Source of the DNA: Pseudomonas fragi
GTDB lineage: Bacteria; Pseudomonadota; Gammaproteobacteria; Pseudomonadales; Pseudomonadaceae
Direction of reading: 5' to 3'
Assembly (NCBI RefSeq): GCF_025426255.1
Contig: NZ_CP104861.1
Location: forward strand, 4,945,001 to 5,009,000
Length of the DNA: 64,000 nucleotides
A program made the translations under genes and the position numbers. Within the stretch, counting starts at the first letter, position 1. Each line of letters opens with the position of its first letter. This document shows, piece after piece, positions 9,486-16,703 of the stretch. The notes under the pieces are model-generated. The model was not told where the DNA came from, ran no database searches, and saw only the letters and a list, made by a program, of their open reading frames with translations.

Positions 9486-10004
9486 CTACCGGGGGGAAAG
9501 CTGCGCCAGACGCTCGAGAATATCCAGAACCACCATGCGCGGCGGCCGCTCATCGGTTTCGACCACCAGATCGGCGATTTCTCGATAAAGCGGATCACGC
9601 AGGGCCAACAGATCACGCAGGATTTTTTCCGGGTTGGCGTTGCGCAACAGAGGCCGGTTGCGGTCCCGCGAGGTACGAGCAACCTGCTGTTCGATAGAGG
9701 CATGCAAGTACACCACGCGCCCGCCATTGCGGAGAGCCTGACGGTTTTGCGGACGCATCACCGCGCCACCACCGGTCGCCAGCACAATGCCATTTTCATG
9801 GCATAGCTCGACGATCATGGCTGTTTCACGATCGCGGAAGCCCGGTTCACCTTCTTTATCGAAGATCCACGGGATATTGGCACCCGTGCGCACTTCAATT
9901 TCCTTATCGGAATCTTTGAACGGCAGGTGCAGCTCTTTGGCCAGCAAACGTCCGATGGTGCTTTTTCCAGCCCCCATTGGCCCAACAAGAATCAAATTTC
10001 GCAC
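9486..10004 (-). CDS. aroK: Shikimate kinase
   Basis: AroK phosphorylates the 3-hydroxyl of shikimate with ATP. The 172-residue protein has the P-loop GPMGAGKST at 8-16, the shikimate-binding DSD motif (KDSDKEIE) and the GGG motif (ATGGGAVM). It starts at a GTG at 10004, four bases after the pilQ stop, so it is translated as part of the pil operon. The pilMNOPQ-aroK-aroB order is typical of gammaproteobacteria. Confidence 0.96.
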   Translation of the reverse strand: MRNLILVGPMGAGKSTIGRLLAKELHLPFKDSDKEIEVRTGANIPWIFDKEGEPGFRDRETAMIVELCHENGIVLATGGGAVMRPQNRQALRNGGRVVYLHASIEQQVARTSRDRNRPLLRNANPEKILRDLLALRDPLYREIADLVVETDERPPRMVVLDILERLAQLSPR

Positions 10005-10008
10005 AGAA

Positions 10009-11343
10009 TCAATGACTCACAGCAATCGCCTGGTTGTTCATGATACGCGGAGTCAGGAACACCAGCAGTTCGGATTTTTTTTCCAGGACAACGTCTTTAC
10101 GGAAAAGTTGGCCAACATACGGCAGATCGCCTAAAAATGGCACTTTATCTATTACTTTGCTTTGAGTATTTGAGAACACTCCCCCAATCACGATGGTTTC
10201 ACCGTCCTTGACCAGCACCTTGGCCCTGACTTCGTTCTTCTTGATTGGTGGCACATCCTGGATCCTGTTCATGTAATCGGGCTCATCCTTGGTCACGATG
10301 ACATCCATGATGACGCTATTGTCCGGGGTGATTTGCGGCGTCACCTCCAGCGACAGCGACGCTTCCTTGAACGACACCGAGGTGGCCCCGCTTGCGCTGG
10401 TCTCCTGATAGGGGATTTCGGTGCCTTTAAGGATTTTGGCGGTCTCTTTGTCTGAAGTAACCACTTTGGGCTGAGAGATGATTTCGCCATTGCCGGTTTT
10501 TTCCATAGCCGTCAGCTCCAGGTCCAACAGTACGTTGTTGGTGATAAAGGCAATGCCCAACCCCGATGTATTGCCCGAAACCCCCAGATCCACAAAGGGC
10601 GCACTCATGTTGTCAAGCGCCCCCCCTGACGCAGCAGACCGGGTAATGCCGCCAGCATTCCAGTTACCGCCTCTACGCAAGGTCCCGCCCCAACTCACTC
10701 CCAGGCTTTTCTCGAAGTCCACGCCCGCCTCAACAATCCTGGCCTCGATCATCACCTGACGTACTGGCACATCCAGTTGGGCCACGATGCGCCGTAACTC
10801 ATCCAGCCGCTCGCCCGACTCAAAGGCAATGATGTTATTGGTGCGCTCATCCACCGTGATCGTGCCCTGCCCGTTGATACCGGGCTGAGTGGCGGTCACC
10901 GACTGGAACAACCTGACGAGATCTACCGCCTTGGCGTAATTGACCTGCACCAGCTCTCGACGCAAAGGCGCAAAGTCATGCTGCGCGCGGGCCGCGAGGT
11001 GCTCAGCAGGCGCTATGCGCAACACATTGCCCTCAAGGCGTTTACCCAAATCCTTGCTTTCAAGTACCAGATCCAGCGCCTGATCCCACGGTACATCCTG
11101 CAAGTTGAGCGTAATGCTGCCTTGCACGGCGTCGCTGACCACCAGGTTAAACCCGGTAAAATCTGCCAGTAGCTGAAGCACTGTGCGTACTTCCACATTC
11201 TGAAAGTTCAGGGACATTTTCTCGCCCACATACGGCGGGTTCGTGGCGACTGAGGAGGGGGCAGCCTGTACCAGCGCCAGTGTTGACTGCGAATTCAGCG
11301 CACTCCATAGCGCCAGTACGCAGACCGGTAAAATCCTTTTCAT
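10009..11343 (-). CDS. pilQ: Type IV pilus / DNA-uptake secretin, short form
   Basis: PilQ is the outer-membrane ring through which the pilus passes. A signal peptide (MKRILPVCVLALWSALNS) is followed by an N0/STN domain (about 45-100), an N1-like domain (VQVNYAKAVDLVRLFQ) and the secretin domain with a conserved VPFLGDLPYVGQLFR segment near the C-terminus. At 444 residues it is far shorter than the roughly 700-residue PilQ of P. aeruginosa. There is no room for the N-terminal AMIN peptidoglycan-binding domains, so it resembles HofQ/ComE-type secretins. It is the last pil gene, 13 bases after pilP. Confidence 0.9.
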   Translation of the reverse strand: MKRILPVCVLALWSALNSQSTLALVQAAPSSVATNPPYVGEKMSLNFQNVEVRTVLQLLADFTGFNLVVSDAVQGSITLNLQDVPWDQALDLVLESKDLGKRLEGNVLRIAPAEHLAARAQHDFAPLRRELVQVNYAKAVDLVRLFQSVTATQPGINGQGTITVDERTNNIIAFESGERLDELRRIVAQLDVPVRQVMIEARIVEAGVDFEKSLGVSWGGTLRRGGNWNAGGITRSAASGGALDNMSAPFVDLGVSGNTSGLGIAFITNNVLLDLELTAMEKTGNGEIISQPKVVTSDKETAKILKGTEIPYQETSASGATSVSFKEASLSLEVTPQITPDNSVIMDVIVTKDEPDYMNRIQDVPPIKKNEVRAKVLVKDGETIVIGGVFSNTQSKVIDKVPFLGDLPYVGQLFRKDVVLEKKSELLVFLTPRIMNNQAIAVSH

Positions 11344-11356
11344 GGTGTTTAATCCG

Positions 11357-11884
11357 TTAAGACTGCAGCTTCAAAGGGATAGTCAGGGATCTTTCCAGCC
11401 AACCGCCCTGACCATCAGAAATCACTTCAAACACTTCAACGAAAGTCGCTTCAATCGAGGCAATCTGACCGTTGTTTCGGCCCAGATAATCGCCTACTTT
11501 CAACCGGTGAATGACGCCATTGGCCCGCAGCAGAGCGTTAGCCTGCAGATCATTGGACAGCGTCCCGACCATCTCGAATTGCTCAAGGTCGAAACCCTCC
11601 AGAAATTGCCTGGCCCGGCCAACGTCAAGCTCATCTCCGGCAAGGCTTACCTGCCAACTGCCAGCGCCACCCCCAGGCGCAGCCTGAAAAGGGTTACGCA
11701 GTGCCATCGCCTCGTACGTAAACACCTGCGGAGCTTTGACACCGGGAACAGGAACTATGGTGCTGCCCGGAAGCGCCTGCGCGGCCTGCAAATACCTCTT
11801 GAGTTCGACCGTATCCTGTACGCCATCACACCCGGCTAACCCGGCCAGCAATCCGATGCCCAATAGTCGAACGCAAACACTCAT
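11357..11884 (-). CDS. pilP: Type IV pilus assembly lipoprotein PilP
   Basis: PilP is an inner-membrane lipoprotein that links the PilMNO platform to the PilQ secretin. The 175-residue protein begins with a lipoprotein signal ending in the lipobox LAGC (Cys19), then carries an unstructured segment and a C-terminal PilP beta domain (GVIHRLKVGDYLGRNNG). Its ATG overlaps the pilO stop by four bases (ATGA), which indicates translational coupling. Confidence 0.93.
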   Translation of the reverse strand: MSVCVRLLGIGLLAGLAGCDGVQDTVELKRYLQAAQALPGSTIVPVPGVKAPQVFTYEAMALRNPFQAAPGGGAGSWQVSLAGDELDVGRARQFLEGFDLEQFEMVGTLSNDLQANALLRANGVIHRLKVGDYLGRNNGQIASIEATFVEVFEVISDGQGGWLERSLTIPLKLQS

Positions 11885-12504
11885 GGGATCAGTCCTTGAT
11901 CGTGGGTGCGATAGGTCCTGGCCAGCAGTGTCATACGCAGTTGGCCGTCCCCAGTACCATTGAGCGGCGCAAGCGCGAAGTCATGCAGGGTGACAATGCG
12001 CGGCAAGCTCGCCATGGCACTGACGAAGAGCCCCAACTCGTGATAGCCACCAGCGAGGGTCATCTGTAGCGGCAACTCGGCATAAAACGGCTGGAGTACT
12101 TCGGGCAGCCACTGGATACGTTCAATGACCAGACCATTTGCCTTGCCCAGTTGCGAAACCTGATCAAGCAAACCGGGCACCTGAGCCTGAGCAGGCAATT
12201 GTTTCAGCATTGCGCTAAAAGCAGCTTCCAGATCGTGCAGTTGAATTACATAGGCATCCAGGTTCGCAACCTGTGCAACCCTGGATTCAAACGCAGTTTT
12301 GAGTGCGACTTGAGCCTCAGCCTGCTGTTGCAGTCGGGTAGTCGACGACAGCAGGAACAGGAGGTAGCCCAGCACCAGCAACAGGCTCAACCACATCAGC
12401 GCCACAGCAGTTTTGCGGCGTGAGGACCACGCCCCCACGCTTGCAAAATCCAGCTCCCGCAGATCGATACTGCGCAAGTTCATCAGCCAGTCAGCAGCGT
12501 TCAC
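11881..12504 (-). CDS. pilO: Type IV pilus inner-membrane platform protein PilO
   Basis: PilO pairs with PilN to form the inner-membrane alignment complex. The 207-residue protein has one transmembrane helix at about 33-52 (ALMWLSLLLVLGYLLFLL), a periplasmic coiled coil and a ferredoxin-like C-terminal domain. It starts at a GTG that overlaps the pilN stop (GTGA). Assignment rests on operon position, length and topology as much as on sequence. Confidence 0.92.
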   Translation of the reverse strand: MNAADWLMNLRSIDLRELDFASVGAWSSRRKTAVALMWLSLLLVLGYLLFLLSSTTRLQQQAEAQVALKTAFESRVAQVANLDAYVIQLHDLEAAFSAMLKQLPAQAQVPGLLDQVSQLGKANGLVIERIQWLPEVLQPFYAELPLQMTLAGGYHELGLFVSAMASLPRIVTLHDFALAPLNGTGDGQLRMTLLARTYRTHDQGLIP

Positions 12505-13067
12505 AGCTGGCCGCCAGCAGGCGTATGCCGCGCTTCACGCACCGTCAACTGAAACTGCCGCACATGCTCCCCATCGTGAGCAGGACCTGCCTTGACGTCG
12601 ATCAGTTCAGGGGTTTCCAGCCAATGCGAAGCATCCAGATTTCGCATCAGTTGCGCGACCAGGTTGTTGGACTGGGCAACCCCAGTGATCACAATGTTGC
12701 CCTCTGTCATTTTCACGTCGGTGAAATACACGCCATCCGGCAAACTGCGTGCTAGCTGCTCCAAAATGATCCCGCTGCTCGAGCGACTGCTCTGCAGCAT
12801 CCCGATTGTTTGCATGCGCTCAAGCAACTGCTCGCGTCGCACCTTCAACTGGTCGATTTGCTCCGCACGACCGTCCAGCTGAAACGTGGCGCTGCGGATC
12901 AGGTCATTGCGCTCCAACTGCTGCTCTACCAGACCGTCGATAAAATGGTCAGCCGCAAACACTCCGGCCACTGCCACCACCGACAAGACCGCCAACACCA
13001 TCAAAAACCGCTTGCGCCGCCTTTCACGCAACAACGCGCGCCAGGGCAGCAAATTGATTTTTGCCAT
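12501..13067 (-). CDS. pilN: Type IV pilus inner-membrane platform protein PilN
   Basis: PilN binds cytoplasmic PilM through its N-terminal peptide, which is the family signature INLLPWR, here at residues 4-10 (MAKINLLPWR). A transmembrane helix follows at about 22-40, then a coiled coil and a periplasmic domain. The ATG at 13067 shares one base with the pilM stop (TGATG) and is preferred to the TTG one codon upstream. Length is 188 residues. Confidence 0.94.
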   Translation of the reverse strand: MAKINLLPWRALLRERRRKRFLMVLAVLSVVAVAGVFAADHFIDGLVEQQLERNDLIRSATFQLDGRAEQIDQLKVRREQLLERMQTIGMLQSSRSSSGIILEQLARSLPDGVYFTDVKMTEGNIVITGVAQSNNLVAQLMRNLDASHWLETPELIDVKAGPAHDGEHVRQFQLTVREARHTPAGGQL

Positions 13068-14029
13068 CAATCAAACCCTCTCAAGGCCAGACCGCAGGCA
13101 GTCAACAGCACCGGGGCATGACAAAGCAAGGTTTCAGGTGCGAGCGCGGGGTTAAGGCTCATGGCCAAAAAGGGATTGGCGGTGCGTGTCGGCACGCCAA
13201 GCCGATCCTCGACCCACTGAGTTGTCCCCGGATTCGATACTGCCTCGCCAGCCAGCACAATCATGCTGACCACCCCTTTAATACCGGATTCGACAAACAG
13301 CTCAAGCCCGCGCTCCAGGTGTTGAACGAGCGTGCTTTGGAATGCTTGCACCCCGGCAGTGGCATGCCCAAAAAGCAGCTCGCGGGAGTAGATCACCTCG
13401 CCCTGTTGCACAATGCTCAGCTGAGTTGTGTGGGTCGCACAGTCGACCACCGCCACCGCCCCCTGCAATGCCAGCCCAGAGACCATGGCGTCCACACCGC
13501 GAGCCAGGGCATGGGATTGGACAGCAACCACTCGCAGGTTCAATCCAACATCACTCAAGACCGACCGATACCACTCAAGTGCCTCCTGACGGCACGCCAC
13601 CATGTGCACGTTAACCCGTGCGGGATGACTCGATGAATTGCCTTGAACCTCGAAATCCAGCGCCACGTCTTCAAGGGCATAAGGCACGTATTGCTCAGCC
13701 TCAAGACGTACATGCAGTTCAAGTTCGACTTCGCTCAAGCCCGCCTCTACCTCAAGGGTTTTACAGATGAGCCGCCCGTCGGGGATCGCCACTGCCGCAT
13801 CACGCGCCACCACTGCAGCTTCTGCCAGCGCCTTGAGCAGCACTTGCACGACACTTTTCGGCTCAGCGCCGGTCTGATCATCCGCAAGCCCGGCTGGCAG
13901 CGGTTCAATGGCATAGGCTTGCAGCTTGAACGCACCCTGCGAACGGCTCAGTTCGACGACCTTGATCGCTTGCGGGCTGATATCGATACCTACGTACCGA
14001 TGGCGTACTTGAGGAAATAATCCGGGCAC
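13067..14029 (-). CDS. pilM: Type IV pilus actin-like ATPase PilM
   Basis: PilM is a cytoplasmic FtsA/actin-fold protein that docks onto PilN and couples the pilus motors to the membrane platform. The 320-residue protein has the GIDIS phosphate-1 motif at about 14-18 and the conserved segment LHVRLEAEQYVPYALEDVALDFEV. It starts at a GTG at 14029 with an AGGG ribosome site nine bases upstream. It is a little shorter than the 354-residue P. aeruginosa protein. It is the first gene of pilMNOPQ-aroKB and diverges from ponA. Confidence 0.93.
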   Translation of the reverse strand: MPGLFPQVRHRYVGIDISPQAIKVVELSRSQGAFKLQAYAIEPLPAGLADDQTGAEPKSVVQVLLKALAEAAVVARDAAVAIPDGRLICKTLEVEAGLSEVELELHVRLEAEQYVPYALEDVALDFEVQGNSSSHPARVNVHMVACRQEALEWYRSVLSDVGLNLRVVAVQSHALARGVDAMVSGLALQGAVAVVDCATHTTQLSIVQQGEVIYSRELLFGHATAGVQAFQSTLVQHLERGLELFVESGIKGVVSMIVLAGEAVSNPGTTQWVEDRLGVPTRTANPFLAMSLNPALAPETLLCHAPVLLTACGLALRGFD

Positions 14030-14106
14030 TTTTGTTTTCCCTAATGCAATCCGTAACTTACGGAGGGTAAAAAATGAGATCCGTTCAAAACCTGTTCTGA
14101 CATGCG

Positions 14107-14125
14107 GCTCATGACGTTCATGAGC
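14107..14125. promoter_or_regulatory. Perfect palindrome in the pilM-ponA divergent region
   Basis: Two 8-bp arms, GCTCATGA and TCATGAGC, flank CGT. The site overlaps the probable -35 region of the ponA promoter (-10 at 14136-14141), so it looks like a binding site for a dimeric regulator. No U run follows, which argues against a terminator. Confidence 0.5.
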
Positions 14126-14141
14126 GAAAAATGCTTATAAT
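14111..14141 (+). promoter_or_regulatory. Probable sigma-70 promoter of ponA
   Basis: A perfect -10 hexamer TATAAT lies at 14136-14141. Upstream, ATGACG at 14111-14116 is the best -35 candidate with a 19-bp spacer; the spacing is long, so the -35 is uncertain. Transcription would start about 85 bases before the ponA TTG. Confidence 0.55.
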
Positions 14142-14232
14142 GCCGGGCGTTTTTTTCCGTATCGTCGACCCGGCGCAACTGCGCACTACCCTGACGTGCA
14201 AACCCATTTCTTAATCTGGAAATCCAAAAGCC

Positions 14233-16659
14233 TTGATTCGTCTGCTGAAGTTTTTCGGGTGGTCTTTCGTTGCCATATTCTGCGGGCTGTTGCTCGTGTT
14301 GAGCGGCGCGTTTCTCTATCTTAGTCCTGGCTTGCCGTCCGTAGAGTCGTTGAGAAGCATCCAGTTGCAGATTCCTTTGCGGGTCTATACCAGCGACGGA
14401 AAATTGATCGCGGAGTTTGGCGAAATGCGCCGCTCACCGATCAAATTCGCCGACATTCCGCCCAATTTCATCAATGCCCTGCTCTCCGCGGAAGATGACA
14501 ACTTCGCCAATCATTACGGGGTCGATCCCAGTAGCCTGATGCGTGCCGCTACCCAGTTGGTAAAAAGCGGACACATACAATCAGGCGGTAGCACCATCAC
14601 CATGCAGGTGGCGAAGAACTATTTCCTCTCCAGCGAGCGGAGCTTTTCACGCAAAACCAACGAAATCCTGCTGGCCCTGGAAATCGAACGTGAGCTGACC
14701 AAGGACGAAATCCTTGAGTTGTATGTGAACAAGATTTACCTGGGCAACCGCGCTTACGGTATCGAGTCCGCGGCACAGGTTTACTACGGCAAGTCGATCC
14801 GCGACATCAGCCTGGCGCAGATGGCAATGATTGCCGGTCTGCCCAAGGCCCCTTCGCGCTTTAACCCGCTGGCCAACCCGGTGCGCAGCAAAGAACGTCG
14901 CGACTGGATCCTGGGCCGCATGTATAAGCTGGGCAAGATTGACCAGGCCAGCTACGAAGCCGCCATCGCAGAGCCTGTCGACGCCAGCTACCACGTGCCA
15001 ACCCCCGAAGTCAGCGCTCCTTACATCGCTGAAATGGCCCGCGCCGAGATGGTCGGACGCTACGGCAGCGAGGCTTATACCGAAGGTTTCCGCGTCACCA
15101 CCACAGTGCCAAGCAACCTCCAGGAGCTGGCCAACACTGCTGTTCATGAAGGCCTGATTGCCTACGACCAGCGCCACGGCTACCGTGGCCCGGAGTCGCG
15201 CTTTACCGGCAAGACCCTGGCTGTATGGACTCACGAACTGACCAAGCAACGGCCTATCAGCGGCCTGGAACCGGCAATCGTGACCCAGGTCGACAAGGAC
15301 GGCCTGCAGGTACTGACGCGCTCCGGCGAAGCCCACGTTTCGTGGAACACCATGAAATGGGCGCGCAAGTTCCTCAATACCAACAGCATGGGCCCAATGC
15401 CCAAACAGCCTTCGGATGTCGTGCAAGTCGGCGACCTGATTCGCGTACAACCGCAAACCGATGGCAGCTACAAGTTCAGCCAAGTGCCCACGGTACAAGG
15501 CGCACTGGTATCGCTTGACCCGGACAACGGCGCCATTCGCTCGCTGGTCGGAGGTTTCGCGTTCGAGCAGAGCAACTACAACCGTGCGATGCAGGCCAAA
15601 CGCCAGCCCGGCTCAAGCTTCAAACCGTTCATTTATAGCGCCGCCCTGGACAACGGCTACACCGCCGCCACCCTGGTCAACGATGCGCCGATCGTGTTTG
15701 TCGACGAGTATCTGGACAAGGTCTGGCGCCCGAAGAACGACACCAACACCTTCCTCGGCCCGATCCGTGTACGTGAAGCGCTGTACAAGTCACGTAACCT
15801 GGTCTCTATCCGCTTGCTGCAAAGCCTGGGCGTCGATCGCACCATCGACTACATCAGCAAGTTCGGTTTCAACAAGCAGGACCTGCCACGCAATCTGTCG
15901 CTGGCCCTGGGTACTGCAACCTTGACCCCGATGGAGATTGCCACCGGCTGGAGCACGTTCGCCAACGGCGGGTACAAAATCACGCCGTACTTGATCGACA
16001 AGATCGAAAGCCGCAACGGCGACACGCTGTTCGTGGCCAACCCGCCAAGCGTGCCTAAAGGCGCCAGCAAAGACGTGCCACCAGAAGCTGCAGCGCTGAC
16101 CATCGACACCATCAACGCTGCACCCGGCCTGCCTACCGTAGAGACACAAGCGGTAGCCGAGCGCATTGTCGACGGTCGCACCACCTACATTCTCACCAGC
16201 ATGCTGCAGGACGTAATCAAGCTCGGTACCGGCCGTCGCGCTCTGGCGCTGGGCCGCACCGACCTGGCAGGTAAAACCGGTACTACCAACGAATCCAAGG
16301 ATGCGTGGTTCTCCGGCTACAACGCCGATTACGTGACCACCGTTTGGACCGGCTTCGACCAACCCGAAAGCCTGGGTCGTCGCGAGTACGGCGGCACTGT
16401 GGCCCTGCCGATCTGGATGACCTACATGGGCGGTGCGCTCAAAGGCAAACCTGCTCACACCCAGGCCGAGCCCGAAGGCATCCTCAGCCTGCGGATCGAC
16501 CCTACCAGCGGCCGTATTGCTTCACCCGGCACGCCTGGCGCCTACTTCGAGTTGTTCAAGAGCGAAGACACGCCACCGACCAACAGCGAGCTGGGCAACA
16601 GCGTAGCGCCGGGTAGCCCGCTGCCGGCCGATGATGGCGCACCTATCGACCTCTTCTAA
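14233..16659 (+). CDS. ponA: Penicillin-binding protein 1A (bifunctional)
   Basis: PBP1A polymerises glycan strands and crosslinks peptides in the periplasm. The 808-residue protein has a membrane anchor at 9-32, a GT51 glycosyltransferase domain with the catalytic EDDNFANHYGVD motif near residue 94, an OB-like insert, and a transpeptidase domain. The transpeptidase has SSFK near residue 461, SRN near 520 and KTGT near 681. Translation starts at TTG 14233 (MIRLLKFFGW); no better start exists upstream. It is transcribed away from pilM, the usual arrangement, and converges on the lipase gene with a 19-base gap. Confidence 0.96.
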   Translation: MIRLLKFFGWSFVAIFCGLLLVLSGAFLYLSPGLPSVESLRSIQLQIPLRVYTSDGKLIAEFGEMRRSPIKFADIPPNFINALLSAEDDNFANHYGVDPSSLMRAATQLVKSGHIQSGGSTITMQVAKNYFLSSERSFSRKTNEILLALEIERELTKDEILELYVNKIYLGNRAYGIESAAQVYYGKSIRDISLAQMAMIAGLPKAPSRFNPLANPVRSKERRDWILGRMYKLGKIDQASYEAAIAEPVDASYHVPTPEVSAPYIAEMARAEMVGRYGSEAYTEGFRVTTTVPSNLQELANTAVHEGLIAYDQRHGYRGPESRFTGKTLAVWTHELTKQRPISGLEPAIVTQVDKDGLQVLTRSGEAHVSWNTMKWARKFLNTNSMGPMPKQPSDVVQVGDLIRVQPQTDGSYKFSQVPTVQGALVSLDPDNGAIRSLVGGFAFEQSNYNRAMQAKRQPGSSFKPFIYSAALDNGYTAATLVNDAPIVFVDEYLDKVWRPKNDTNTFLGPIRVREALYKSRNLVSIRLLQSLGVDRTIDYISKFGFNKQDLPRNLSLALGTATLTPMEIATGWSTFANGGYKITPYLIDKIESRNGDTLFVANPPSVPKGASKDVPPEAAALTIDTINAAPGLPTVETQAVAERIVDGRTTYILTSMLQDVIKLGTGRRALALGRTDLAGKTGTTNESKDAWFSGYNADYVTTVWTGFDQPESLGRREYGGTVALPIWMTYMGGALKGKPAHTQAEPEGILSLRIDPTSGRIASPGTPGAYFELFKSEDTPPTNSELGNSVAPGSPLPADDGAPIDLF

Positions 16660-16672
16660 CCAAGAGTCCGAC

Positions 16673-16703
16673 AAGCTGTCAGTTGCAGTGCAACTGGCAG
16701 CTT
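16673..16703. terminator. Hairpin between convergent ponA and lipase genes
   Basis: 15-base arms (16673-16687 and 16689-16703) pair except at one position, with almost no loop. The structure includes the lipase stop codon and its last codons. No U tract follows on either strand, so it may be a cruciform or 3'-stabiliser rather than a classic terminator. Confidence 0.5.
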
